NCBI GenBank assembly: GCA_903813345.2
Contig: CAIIXF020000005.1
Span: forward strand, 12,153,375-12,217,374
Direction: 5' to 3'
DNA from: Owenia fusiformis
Taxonomy: Eukaryota; Annelida; Polychaeta; Sabellida; Oweniidae
Length of the DNA: 64,000 nt
Shown here: in pieces, positions 53,481 through 64,000 of the stretch
Layout: each line of letters starts with the position of its first letter
Numbering within the stretch: the stretch's first letter is position 1
Made by a program: the position numbers and the translations under genes
Notes under the pieces: generated by a model
The model's database searches: none
What the model was told of the DNA's origin: nothing
The model's input: only the letters and a program-made list of their open reading frames with translations

Positions 53481-55574
53481 TTATGTGGCAAAAAAATTAC
53501 AATTTTATATTCTCTTTAGTAAAACCGCACCCACTTGGACAAAAGTGTCTTACGGGCCTGAACTGTTAAGAGTTTGAAAAGGTGTTTATAGAGAAGATCT
53601 TGGTGAACTTATAATCTTTTTTTAACTAAGACTAGTGTGCGTTGAGAGGATATTCCTGCATGAAGAGAGTGTGCCGGGTTTGTAGGCCATGGGGGAAAGA
53701 GTGGATGTAGCGTAAATTAATCAGGGCACAAAATCACTGACTCACTAGGATCCAATAGAACACAGAGAACAAGCCTGGAAATGGAGGAGTGCTAAAACTC
53801 AAAGAACATAGATAGAAACAAAAGAATGGTGCAAGACAGTCCAAGTTAAACTAGACTATTTTAAGACCATGGATATGCATATCCAAGAAATTGTTGACAA
53901 TGTAAAGGTACATGTACCCAGTGATATTGGAAGAATCTCTAATAAAATCAAAAAAGATTTATTTTCATTCAGTGCTGATTAGTGGAAGAAGTTTTACTCA
54001 AAACACATGTGGTCTTGTATATAATAGATCAATTGGCAAAGCAGACATTGAAAATGTGCATTTAGCCATTTCACCATATAACTTTTTGCTGAGATCTATG
54101 GAGACGAACACATGACTATTAATCACAATCTACACCTTCACATTAAGGATTTTTGTATGATTATGGATCAGTTTATGGCTATCAGTTATTTGAAAGTTGA
54201 AATAGAATTCTTGAAAATTATCCCAACAAAAATGAATCAATAGAAACTCAACTTATGCGGCATTTTCCATCAAAACAGTTTCTTAGCTCATATTACTGAC
54301 CAGTTGAAACTGAACATCATAGACATCAAGATATATTGCCCAAATCCCAAATAGTTGGATCAGTAGCAATCACAACAAATGGCATTGATGTGGCTAGTTA
54401 AAGCAGAATACATCTGCTGCAGTCTACACTGCTGACTTTGAGAGAACTGACATGATCAAGCCAAACATTAAAGGAACACCATTTATTCTATATAGTGAGG
54501 ATGCTTAAGATGTTAAAACTATATTCAGGTCAAGTTATCCAGCTCATAGTTTCAAACACAGTTCGCTTTGCACGAGTTTTTCGAGTGTTTGCTTCCTGGT
54601 GAAAACTGCAATTGGATAAAACAAACAATTGACACTTTAGAAATTGATACAGAAACCGAATCAAAACCACGCACTGGAATAATCAATTTGGAATTGATTT
54701 AATCATCAAAAGATTTTCCTCTGGTTTAACGAAACACATTCCTCAATTTGAGCCTAGTTGGGTCTATTTGAGTCTACTGAAACAAGATATATTCCAATTC
54801 AGGGAATCAGTGGGACATGTGCCTTTGTTGAACATATGATTCCGTTTAATCCAAACAAGCCAGAAGCACACAACAAAAACTATTTGTGATAATTCTACAT
54901 ATGCGAAAGTTCAGTGTCTAGAGCTGTATACATATCAAAATAATATATGTAATGTATAATAAAGTCCTTAGTAAAGTATCAATGTTTATGTGCAGTGTTT
55001 AAAAAGATATGAAAATCCCTGGCAAGTAAGTCAATCCTAGTGTACCTCTCAATGACAGAGAACAGATGGTATAAAATGGGTTTATGAAAAAAAAGAAAAG
55101 GGTGATACTGTAGCAACATATTTGCACTAGACAATATGGGTACTGCAATAGGCCATGCACATCAATTGGCCAATCTGAAGGTTATAAACAGTCATTGTGG
55201 GAAATGTTTCCTCCCTCCTCTAGTTTCTCTACGCAGAATTTCTACACAGACTGTGTACCCCCCCCCCCCCCATTACACCTCCAGATCTGAGCTGTTGTCA
55301 AAATATTATACCCATTCAATTATTGAATTCAACATCAATGTTGAGGGGAACATTGATTTCCTAACAAGGATTACCCTGATTTAGCAGACATCCCTGATAT
55401 TCCTATGGAGGAGTTCAGACATCATGAACTCCTGATTAAAATGTCCTATCACTCATATATGGTATTGTTATTGCCTGAAAGAACAGATAACAGAACACAC
55501 ACACCTAAATTAATATCTATGAATGAGGCAGATTAGGCTCTTAGTTAGCTACATCAGACATATTCATTGGACAC
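53481..55574. other. No gene recognised; possibly decayed coding sequence
   Basis: Base composition is less AT-rich than elsewhere, and fragments of open frames (for example 53912-54115; a stretch near 54430-54600) alternate with stops. I cannot assign any to a family. A run of C at 55259-55272 lies in a short ORF at 55136-55384. Confidence 0.3.
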
Positions 55575-55740
55575 TGGATATGTATGGCCCATTAAAATAC
55601 ACTGGAAGTTTTGCAGTGAGTTTGTACAAAAGACATGTGCATGGTAAAGATTCCATGGATGTGATCACAACTAATGTCTTGTCAGATGACCATATCAGCG
55701 ATTCTTAGCAAAGCCTCTTCCCTATTTCCTACCACAGAAA
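55575..55740 (+). repeat. Duplicated ORF segment, copy 1
   Basis: Encodes YGPLKYTGSFAVSLYKR and ITTNVLSDDHI, then a stop and a tail reading AGCAAAGCCTCTTCCCTATT. All three elements recur at 56130-56440. The family is unrecognised. Conservation of the encoded peptide (YGPxxYxGxFAxS, SDDHI) between copies suggests coding origin. Confidence 0.5.
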
Positions 55741-56129
55741 ATTGGAATGAAAAATGAACTATAACAAAGAAAACTTCAACCGATTATATAAATTCTTGTA
55801 CTCACCGTAGATTTAATACATAGATAAACATGCATGCGAAAAATGCCAGGGATTCCAACTAGATATTTTTGAACAACAGAGGTCATCCTTTTGACAATAT
55901 CTTTAAGAAAGGCCTAATAAATCCACACTCTGCAATTAATTAATTACACCATCAAGACAACAAAACTCAGTATTTCATCTTTCAGTCATTTCAAAACTGC
56001 AATATCCATCCAATGAAGAGAACAATTCTTGTGAAAGTTGTTTATAATATTCTTGAAAAATACATTAAAGAAAATACTAATGTCACTAACACACATCCTG
56101 CTATTGCACTTCCTGTCAATCCTTCAGGA
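55741..56129. other. No gene recognised
   Basis: AT-rich gap between the two duplicated ORF segments. Confidence 0.35.
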
Positions 56130-56666
56130 TATGGTCCATTTGGATACATTGGAGGCTTTGCGATGAGTTCCCTCAAACGGTTTCTCAGGCAAAACTTATA
56201 CAAGGGACATATTTTGTAAAATATTTTCTGATAAAACTAGACACCTAAAAACAAAAAAACAAATCTCCAGATTGAGACTAATATTTAAAAAATATTGTTA
56301 ATGTGGTTTCATGCATATTACCAATGAATTCTTTGACTATTGGAACACTTCTTGTTGGAAGTGATTACAAACAATATGTTATCAGATGACCATATCACAG
56401 TTCTTGGCAAAGCCTCTTCCCTGTTTCCTGTTTTGTTTGAAGGACCCTACACAGTGTATGCAGTCTGTTGCCGCCGGGGACAGTGGATAGATCTCCTATC
56501 TTCAAAGTGCGGCCAAGAGGAAGAATGTACAAGTATTACAAGTATTACAAGCCATGACGATTTTGCTGTCATCATTCTCCATCCAGCCGTACTTCTGCTG
56601 GCCCTTTGCAGATTCTTGGATTTCAAGAAAAAGGAAGGGTGCCAGACCCAATTCATTGAAAAATAG
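56130..56666 (+). pseudogene. Duplicated ORF segment, copy 2, with longer 3' ORF
   Basis: The first part encodes SGYGPFGYIGGFAMSSLKRF and ends in a stop at 56219. After a gap the frame at 56340-56666 encodes EVITNNMLSDDHITVLGKAS, matching copy 1, then a Cys-containing stretch and FLDFKKKEGCQTQ. GTAAGT-like sequence (AATAGGTAAGTTGG) follows at 56663. A Y-xx-Y-x-GG-F block followed by an acidic SDDH motif might come from the C-terminal part of a transposase-derived protein, but that is a guess. Confidence 0.4.
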
Positions 56667-57074
56667 GTAAGTTGGATGCGTGTATTTACGATTATTTCTT
56701 GAAATATTTCCTGATATTTGTTTTGGAAGGCCTAATTTCAAAACAAAACCCTTCTGGTGACTCTCGTTTACCAATAACACCAGATATTCTCAAACAGTGG
56801 AGACGATAACCCCATTATATGTGTAACACGGAGATTGCCATTTTGCACGTCAATTGACGTATATATATGGTATATAATCCATATATTAATCATTGTATAA
56901 GACTTTAGATTGGAAAGGGGATGATAAAAAGATCACCATAGTGTTCCAAGTTACTATGTATCACTGAATACAAAGAACCTTAGAAGATTAGTACCTTCAG
57001 TTCTTAGGGGGGTTCGTATAAAAATAATAAATAAAAAGAACCTTCATGTAAGATAGGTGAGTAAGAATCTTGTT
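56667..57074. other. No gene recognised
   Basis: AT-rich gap. TTCCAG just before 57083 could be a splice acceptor for the following ORF. Confidence 0.35.
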
Positions 57075-57437
57075 TTATTCCAGGTATGTGAGATTGAAAT
57101 GCCCCCACCCTCCTGGTGGAAGGGGAATAGTGAAAGATAACCCGGACAAGAAGTTTAGGTGCTTGGAGGCCTTCGTGTCTCAGGAAGTCCTCCAGCTGCA
57201 TCAGGACTGTGCTCATCGCAAGTCAGTGGCCTGTGGGAGAGAAGGCTGTGATAGGATGTTCAACCCTAATCAAGTGGAACAAAGGGGACTCCACCAACTC
57301 CTTGACCACTGCACCGAAGAAAGACAAGACGCGGAGGTATGCTGAGGGCAATCTCCAGCCAAGGCCCCAACTTGTCCATCAAATTCAGTCTGAAATACGA
57401 CAGGTGAGAGCAGAAGAAAGACAAGACGCGGAGGTAT
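57075..57437 (+). CDS. Unrecognised Cys/His-rich ORF, possible exon
   Basis: An open frame (to 57345) reads RLKCPHPPGGRGIVKDNPDK, then FRCLEAFVSQEVLQLHQDCA and ACGREGCDRMFNPNQVEQRG with a following LHQLLDHC. The paired Cys and downstream His/Cys suggest a C-x4-C...H...C zinc-binding fold. The acceptor-like TTATTCCAG precedes it. GAAGAAAGACAAGACGCGGA with GGTATG occurs twice (57316 and 57412), marking a local duplication and a possible splice donor. GC content is well above that of the flanks. It may be an internal exon of a host gene or part of a mobile element. Confidence 0.4.
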
Positions 57438-58076
57438 GAACAGGAAATGAACAGAGTGACAATTCAACCCCAGACAGTAGGGTGTTGTCATTGTGGGATC
57501 CACAGCCTTTACTATCCTTTTGGAATAGTTCAGACTGTGGGATACTGACTGTAATAAATGTTTCCTTTAACCCTAAAATGTACGGACCAATCAAATTATT
57601 TACAGAGTTCTATTGACCATGAGTATCATGGGAAGGCATTACCTGCAGTTGCATGATTACATAATCAGACAAAGCCTAATGAGTGCGACCAAACACAATT
57701 CCCTCCCAAATAATCCAAGTGTTGACATTTGCATGATAATTCTTGTTTAAAATTCTAAATTTGAAAATAATAAGAAAAAAGAAGTATGTCAACATTATCA
57801 TAGTTATTAATTTTCAATATAAAAACAAGAACCATCAAGATTAATAAAAGTTTTCCACATAATGAATTCATTGAATTAAAGTTTACAAAGGGGAAAACAG
57901 AACGGTGCATTCTTAGGCACTAATTTATTCCTCCATATACACTGATTTACTTGGAGAATGCACTGGCTAGGAACATGTTCTGCCTCACGATATATCAGAG
58001 TCTCTCAAAAGCGTTAGGTAAAGAGGGACTCTGATAAATCAGAATGGGGTGTTGTAATCATTTTCAAAACTTTTTT
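57438..58076. other. No gene recognised
   Basis: AT-rich with no coding signal. Confidence 0.4.
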
Positions 58077-58140
58077 TATAAACAAGTTTCTTTTGCGGAT
58101 ACCATGTAACAATTCCTGACAGCTGAACTCGGGATCCGTA
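58077..58140 (+). repeat. Promoter-like segment, copy 1
   Basis: Matches 59073-59139: TATAAACAAGT, CTTTTGCGGATAC, CAATTCCTGACAGCTGAACT and GATCCG. Unlike the second copy, no good splice donor follows. Confidence 0.6.
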
Positions 58141-59072
58141 AAACGGAACTTGCTTGAGATGCTCTGACAGGTTGAACACATTTTCTATCCGCAAGGAAAC
58201 GTAATATAGATGTTGTATTTGATCAGAGAAGGGGATCAGAGAAAGTGAAGAGATTTAACCCTTAAAGCGCTGATTTGTTTTGGACGTGCATTCCGTGGAG
58301 TCTGACTTGTTTGGGGATTGATTCCTTTTTTCAGATATGCATATAGAACCTGATCATACCAGAAGTATGATGCATATGCATGTATCATATGGATGCAATA
58401 TGGTAGCTAAGTAAGTAATAAAAATGCCATAAAAAAGCATTAAGAGTTATGAAGGGGTCATCTAACCCTACACATTGACTTGAAGTCCCAAGTTTATGAC
58501 AGAGATTTGTCTGGAAATTAAAAAAAAATTCTAATCACCATTTACCCACATATCAATGATATTTCGTTCATTTTTAACAAACTAAAATGATAGATTTACC
58601 TCTAATATCATCACCTGATCATACATTGTGATCAATTTCCTCATATTTGATGAGTATTCTTCAATTTAATACAAAAAATAAAAAAAACATGTTGTAGGGA
58701 CCCACCCTGTATATAGCTATTTATTATAACATATTTAATCAGTGTGTAACCCTTTAATATCTATAATCAGTATTTAACCATATCATGTCCCTTTAACATG
58801 ATCATATTATTGCAATACGTAGGCCTGAACCATCGTATCAGAGCCAGTATATTTATAAAAAAAAACTATTTATCATTGTAAAACGCTGAATTTGCAGTCT
58901 CAACTTATTTTTTTAGTCCCTACCTCATAATTCTTGTCCAATAAGCTGCTATTTCTGCCTTTTTTACTACCCTACGTAGCCCTCAAAACCCTGGTAATAT
59001 CCAATTTTTAGCAACATTACATATATCTTTACCTACGTGGTCTCCAAGACTGCGTATGTCCATCTGTTGCTA
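58141..59072. other. No gene recognised
   Basis: AT-rich gap between the two duplicated promoter-like segments. No coding signal. Confidence 0.4.
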
Positions 59073-59248
59073 TATAAACAAGTGTCTTTTGCAGATACAA
59101 GTTAACGATTCCTGCACAGCTGAACTCAAGATCCGACACTTGCTACTCTAATAGAACACTACTACAGCAACAACTTTCAAGACGGTAAATTGCACTGATG
59201 AATAGATCCAACATTGTATTCGATGATAAAAGAGGAGTCGGCGTCTGG
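59073..59248 (+). promoter_or_regulatory. Promoter-like segment, copy 2, with candidate first exon
   Basis: GCTATATAAACAAGTG is a good TATA-box candidate. The next ~170 bp ends in GGCGTCTGG directly before GTAAGTTA, a strong donor at 59249. The segment duplicates 58077-58140. An ATG-led stretch (from about 59201) MNRSNIVFDDKRGVGVW is open up to the donor. This looks like a promoter plus first coding exon of a short gene, but no second exon is identified. Confidence 0.35.
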
Positions 59249-59524
59249 GTAAGTTAATTTTTAGTACTGTATAGAAATCCATAGCATTCCATTAGGGAGT
59301 GAAGGGACTTAGACAGTAATTGAATGATAATTGAACTTTGAGGAAACATTTTGAAACTCATTTTTCCCTCTATATTTTCTAACGGTGTTAATCTGCAGTC
59401 TGTAAAAGTTGAACAAGATTGGGAGTTTGTCTCAATAAGCCCATATGCTGAGAAGGTTCAAGATAGTACAGAATAGAGATTCACGTTATCAATCAAAGGG
59501 AATTATTGATCAAATTAAATTATA

Positions 59525-60343
59525 ACTTTGGCCAAAGCAGAAGGCTTAGTCACATGATCACATATGTCACTTTTGAAGTCTAGATTCATTCATAAAACTT
59601 GAACATTTTAGTGGGTTATTGTATCGTAGACAGCTTTTAACTTGAACTTGATTATAATTGAAAGAAGTCCTTACAGGCACATTCCATTGAGTTCACACCT
59701 CTGGTGTTTAAGATAACATCCTCAGTCTTTGACGCTTGAAAGTTCACAGCTCTTTCCCATTTATCAAAGTCTCGTTCGGACTTTTAACGCATACCTGACG
59801 TCATTTTTCATGATTTTAGTTCCCGAATGAATTTATAGAGGGCATAAAATTCAATCTTATTACAAAATCGTTGTTGCAAACTCTGTTCTGGTTTGAAGTA
59901 ATATCCCGGTCATAATTTTGAAGGCATTTTAACAGACTGCAGATTTCAGAGTTATTGAGATTAATTTCATTCTAATAGATTTAAAGACATTTAGCATTTA
60001 TGTTAACTATAATCTATATCATCTGAATAGTATTTATTCTCATTGTACATATATATTTCAGTTGCGACATAAAACGCAAGTATAATAGAATAGACTTTAT
60101 TGTATGAATATATTTCTTGTGTGATTTACTATTAGTTGGTAGTTGGTGTGGTGATATTAAAAGCACCTAATCCCTTATTCGTTTTAGCTTGCTGTGTTGT
60201 ATTTGGTGTAGGTTTGTTTATATTTTTATCCTGTAACTTCACCCTTTTGACACTAGACTTATCCTTCAATCATATTCCTGAAACCTATTCATCACTCACC
60301 TTATTAGTAATTTCTTATGAAGTACTAGTCAAAATTAAATCAT
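59525..60343 (+). repeat. ~0.8-kb tandem duplication, unit 1
   Basis: Matches 60344-61115 throughout. Landmarks: TCACATGATCACATATGTCA, TTCACACCTCTGGTGTTTAA, GAATTTATAGAGGGCATAAA, AACAGACTGCAGATTTCAG, TTGCGACATAAAACGCAA and TCATCACTCACCTTATTAGT. A 69-codon ORF at 60136 is not conserved as an ORF in unit 2. Confidence 0.93.
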
Positions 60344-61115
60344 AACTTGGGGAAAAGCAGACGATTGGGTGTCACGTGATCACATACGTCACTTTTGATT
60401 CATTCATAAAACTTGACTATTTAGGGTGTTATAGTATCTCAGACGGCATATAATCTGAACTTGATTATAATTGAAAGAAGACCTTACGGGCATATTCCAT
60501 CGGAGTTCACACCTCTGGTGTTTGAAATAACAATCCTAGGTTTCAACAGGTGAAAGTTCACAGCTCTTTTACATAAATTAAGAACTCTTTCGGAGTTTTA
60601 AGGCATAGTTGACGTCACTCTTCATGCTTTAAGTTCTTGACTGAATTTATAGAGGGCATAAAATTCAATCTTACTATAAAATTGTTGTTAGAAATCCTAT
60701 TCCGTTTCAAAGTAGTATCCTGGTCATAATTTCAGGGACATTTTTAACAGACTGCAGATTTCAGCGTTATTGAGCTTTATTTCATTCTAATTATAGATTT
60801 AAAGACATTTAGCATTTATGTAAGATATAATCTCTATTATCTAAATCTGATCTATTTACATTGTACATATATATTTCAGTTGCGACATAAAACGCAACTA
60901 TAAATTAGAATAGACTTTATTGTATGAAGATATTTCTTGTGTGATTTACTATTAATTGGTAAAAAGTACCTAATACCTTATTCCTTTTAGCTGGCTGTGT
61001 TGTATCTGTGAAGTTTGTTTATATTTTCACCCTGTAACTTCACCCTTTTGACACTGAACCTATCACTCTATCATTTTGCCGAAACCTGTTCATCACTCAC
61101 CTTATTAGTCGATTT
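60344..61115 (+). repeat. ~0.8-kb tandem duplication, unit 2
   Basis: The second unit, with many substitutions and small indels relative to unit 1, so the duplication is not recent. Indels are not in multiples of three and no frame is preserved, indicating non-coding DNA. Confidence 0.93.
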
Positions 61116-61757
61116 CAAAGCCTGATTCCCTTTGTTCCGGCTGACACTACATAATTCATAATAAAGCATTCTTACCATCATATAAGGCTTTAACATTACC
61201 ATGGTAATGACAGACCTTGCAATATAATATTGCATTGTCACGGTTATGCCAGGGTTTCATGATAACACTACCACGGTCATTGCAGGATCCTAGCGAAACT
61301 TAAAAACACTGAATAACATGGTGACGGTTGTGCCAGGCATAAGTCTTGCAATAGATAGCATGTGATGCATTCGCATGTAAGGAAAACAGATTTTAAAACC
61401 ATGTGTCTATCAAATCCCAAAAAATATGGCTGCCACAGTCAGTACTTTTGATTTACTTAGTCGTCACCTAAGGTACAGCTGGAAAATAACATTTTGAGAA
61501 AAAATTGCGAAACCTTTCTGGTACAAAATAAAGTATGAAGGCGTGTGTGTATTTCCTTGCTTTTTTCAGGAAAGCATCATTCCATTATCTACTTTTAGTA
61601 AACCTGGAAACAGGTCAATGGTAGCTCCTGTGTTGTCTGGGAACTTAAAAGAAAATTTAGAAAAATAGAAAGTGTGGAGTACCAGAATTTCCTGGAGTTT
61701 CCATTGACCTCTTACCAGATTCCCTAAAAGAAGACAATGCAATATTGATACTTTCCT
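61116..61757. other. No gene; small palindromes
   Basis: ATTACCATGGTAAT near 61196 is a perfect palindrome, and CACGGTTATGCCAGG / GACGGTTGTGCCAGG recur at about 61237 and 61322. No coding content. Confidence 0.4.
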
Positions 61758-62760
61758 GTGTTGTGTTGGCAAGATGAGATGGAAGGGTCATTGGTTACCC
61801 TTTGGACAGATAACATGGCAGTTGATCACATTCTTAGGAGGTTATATTCCCCTGTCCCAGAAATGATGACCTTGCTTAAGCCCCTCATCCTAACTTGCCT
61901 CCTAAGGAATATTAACTTCAAGAGCAAGCATATCAGAGGAGTGGATAACACGCTAGCGGACGCTCTTTCTAGGGACAATGTTTCTTTATTCCAGGAGCTA
62001 CACCCTCAAGCCCTCAGCAAACCTTGCCAGATCCTGTCGCAGTTCCACCCCAAGAGTTGGACATTATCATGAGATGGGCATTGACGGCTGCCCATACTCA
62101 AGCCACAAACCAGGCTTACTTCAGGGCTTGGTCCAAATTACTCACTTTCTATAAGGACACTGGCCTAGCCCAATTTCCCCTTCAACCCATTCCAGCAGTA
62201 TATTTGAGTTCACAAGGCATGGCCCCAGCGTCTATTAAGGCAATACTATCTGGAATCAGCTATTTTCATAAAATTTGTAATGTCCCTGATCCCACCTCAT
62301 CTTACTTAGTTAGTCGGGTTTCCCTTGGATTAACAAAATTAAGACCACAAGTAGATGCTAGACTTCCCATAACTTTACCTATTCTTTCCCAGCTTTTGCA
62401 ATTAGCTAGTACATTCCTCACATATAGCTCAAAAATCAAAAAAAAAGCTTAAGTGGGTCCCTTTTCCACCTAGGGCAACATGCACATATACTAAACGTAG
62501 CGGGGGATCAGTGGAAAAAATGTCAGAAGTTATTGACGAAGTCACATTCCCTAGAAAACACTTTGATTGTTGTTTTTACAGATAGGGGGAACGATATTTC
62601 TGATATGTCAAAAGGTACAATATTGTCAATCGATGTAGCTAGTATGGGATTGGTTAATAAATTGTGGGAGCTAGGACTTAAGTGTAGAAAACATGTTAAA
62701 AATGATGGGCTGGTTGTGATAGGGAAGGTCATAGTCAGGTACCTTGCGCCTAAATATTGA
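61758..62760 (+). pseudogene. Second DIRS/Ngaro-type fragment: RNase H end, recombinase N terminus, SGNH-hydrolase-like tail
   Basis: The 61758 frame gives the RNase H C terminus (LWTDNMAVDHILRR, KHIRGVDNTLADALSRDN). After a frameshift near 62030 comes the N-terminal domain of a tyrosine recombinase (ATNQAYFRAWSKLLTFYKD, APASIKAILSGISYFHKI, RVSLGLTKLRPQ), broken off at 62452 before the catalytic residues. From about 62450 to 62757 another open frame reads TLIVVFTDRGNDIS, KGTILSIDVAS and LVVIGKVIVRYLAPKY. The GND block resembles the third motif of SGNH-fold esterases, which accompany some tyrosine-recombinase retroelements. The recombinase catalytic half has been deleted between the two. Confidence 0.65.
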
Positions 62761-63254
62761 AAACAACACATTAAAGATAGGGCCCAGCTGGAAATTTGTA
62801 ATTCAATTATAGTTATTAGTTATTTTGTAGTTATTATGGCTCTACATTGCAGACTTCTTTTTAAAAAAATAAATAATAATAAATAAAAAAGAAAAATAAA
62901 TAAATAAAAAAATTATACATTGAGTCTGACAATGGGCCATAATATGTAACATATCTCCTAGCCACAACATATCGGCTAGCCTAGGGAATGAAACAGGACA
63001 TGTGCCTCGGACCTTGAGTGTATCGGGTCAGGGTGCATGGCCTGGCATATATAAAATTGCTAATATAAATGACATGACATCCAGCGACACCAAGTATGTA
63101 TGGGTTGCAGTCCCGTCACAACTACATTACAGGAAAATCGCAAAAACGTGAAAATGATAGTTCGAAATCAGAGTATGTGAAAAAGAACAAAGGGTTCAAT
63201 GAAAAGGTTATGCCTTAAATACCACCGGGCCACTGCTGGGTCTATCATAAAGGG
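62761..63254. other. No gene; AAT-rich simple sequence
   Basis: An A/T simple-sequence tract (AAATAAATAATAATAAATAA) lies at about 62860-62920 and could be the tail of the preceding element. The rest has no recognisable content. Confidence 0.4.
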
Positions 63255-64000
63255 CAAGAATGAGAAATGGCGAAGAAAAGCCAATAGCACATTGTGGACG
63301 AGGGTTGACACCAGCTGAGAAAAAGATGACGACACATGAAAAGGAGGCGTTGGCGGTCGTATTTGGTACAAAGAAACTGAATAATTACCTAAGATACAGC
63401 AAGTTTACTGTCATAACTGATAATAGGTCATTGAAATGGCTGTTATCTAAGAAGGAGCCAACTGGTCGATTATGACGATGGGTGATGCACCTACAGCAAT
63501 ATCACTTTGATGTACAACATAGGCCAGGATGTGTAAATGGAGCGGCAGACAGTCTAAGTTGTAGAGTATATGATGAGATTCCTAAATCAGAAGATTTGAG
63601 TTCAGTAACCGAAGTACTCGAGGTTGAAAGATCCGTACGTTTAGAAGGAATACCAAATTTGAGTCTGAGTTTAGTGGGAGAAATGCAAAAGAAAGATCCA
63701 CAATTATATAATATCAAAAATTATATGGAAAAGTAGATATTGCCGGGAGTTGACAAACAGGCTAGAAAAATATTACTGTCAGTGGGAGATTACCTGTATA
63801 AAGATGGAATATTATATCATCTATGGTATCCTGCAGGACATTGCACAAAGCAATCCAGATGTAGGCAACAATTAGTAATACCAAAAGACATGATAGATGA
63901 GATATTGTTACACAGTATCATGATCAAACTACTTCTGGTCATGTGGGCATACACAGACTGATTGACCTAGTTAGAAATCGATATTATTGGACTTCCCTGA
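63255..64000 (+). pseudogene. Ty3/gypsy pol fragment: RNase H and integrase zinc-binding region, runs off the window
   Basis: RNase H: LTPAEKKMTTHEKEALAVVF, VITDNRSLKWLL and HFDVQHRPGCVNGAADSLS, typical of Ty3/gypsy RT-linked RNase H. A TGA at 63472 and a TAG near 63734 interrupt the frame, and a shift near 63930 moves to the integrase H2C2 region (TSGHVGIHRLIDL, RNRYYW), which continues beyond 64000. RT lies missing upstream, so the copy is 5' truncated or rearranged near 63255. Three lesions in about 250 codons mark it as inactive. Confidence 0.88.

Overview
This window reads as AT-rich, repeat-dense nuclear DNA of an invertebrate animal, probably an aquatic (perhaps lophotrochozoan) metazoan. 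Evidence: a class A G-protein-coupled receptor gene, spliceosomal-type GT-AG signals, AATAAA sites, a tRNA-derived SINE, and a mix of retroelements (Penelope-like, L1/Tx1-like and other LINEs, DIRS/Ngaro-type tyrosine-recombinase elements, Ty3/gypsy) typical of such genomes. No operons, rRNA genes or intact tRNA genes are seen. The species call is inference.

Layout. 1-3.4 kb: a repeat copy, then one intact intronless receptor gene (1581-2870), the only convincing host gene. 3.4-8 kb: a SINE head and a run of non-autonomous inverted-repeat elements (about 3722-3874, 4631-5433, 6136-6751, 7242-7894). 7.9-10.7 kb: two LINE fragments meeting tail to tail at a TTTA microsatellite. 10.9-16.5 kb: dispersed repeats, a decayed mariner-type element, an unrecognised frameshifted ORF, and MITE-like pieces. 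18-25 kb: a TTTACAC-rich array, a long palindrome, a 23-bp minisatellite whose units contain TTAGGG, a 424-bp TIR element with a perfect 9-bp target duplication, and a 145-bp tandem repeat. 25-32.6 kb: dispersed repeat copies, an LTR-like segment with a possible primer-binding site, and an 833-bp TIR element filled with a 31-bp minisatellite.

32.9-37.8 kb holds the best-preserved system: an apparently intact Penelope-like element on the minus strand, bounded by near-identical direct pseudo-LTRs, with a reverse transcriptase-GIY-YIG endonuclease ORF (818 aa) overlapped by an upstream 460-aa ORF in another frame. A 503-bp TA-flanked MITE has landed in one pseudo-LTR. 37.9-45.5 kb: a hairpin array, a second RT remnant whose 3' tail is a dispersed repeat family (six copies here), and an L1/Tx1-like LINE with one of those copies nested in it. 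46-49.7 kb: a decayed DIRS/Ngaro-type element (gag, RT, RNase H, tyrosine recombinase). 50-61 kb: mostly non-coding, with hairpins, diverged repeats, two duplicated unknown ORF segments, a zinc-finger-like ORF and an ~0.8-kb tandem duplication. 61.7-64 kb: a second tyrosine-recombinase element fragment with an SGNH-hydrolase-like tail and a Ty3/gypsy pol fragment running off the edge.

Apart from the receptor, nearly all recognisable coding sequence belongs to mobile elements; only the Penelope-like element looks capable of making full-length proteins.
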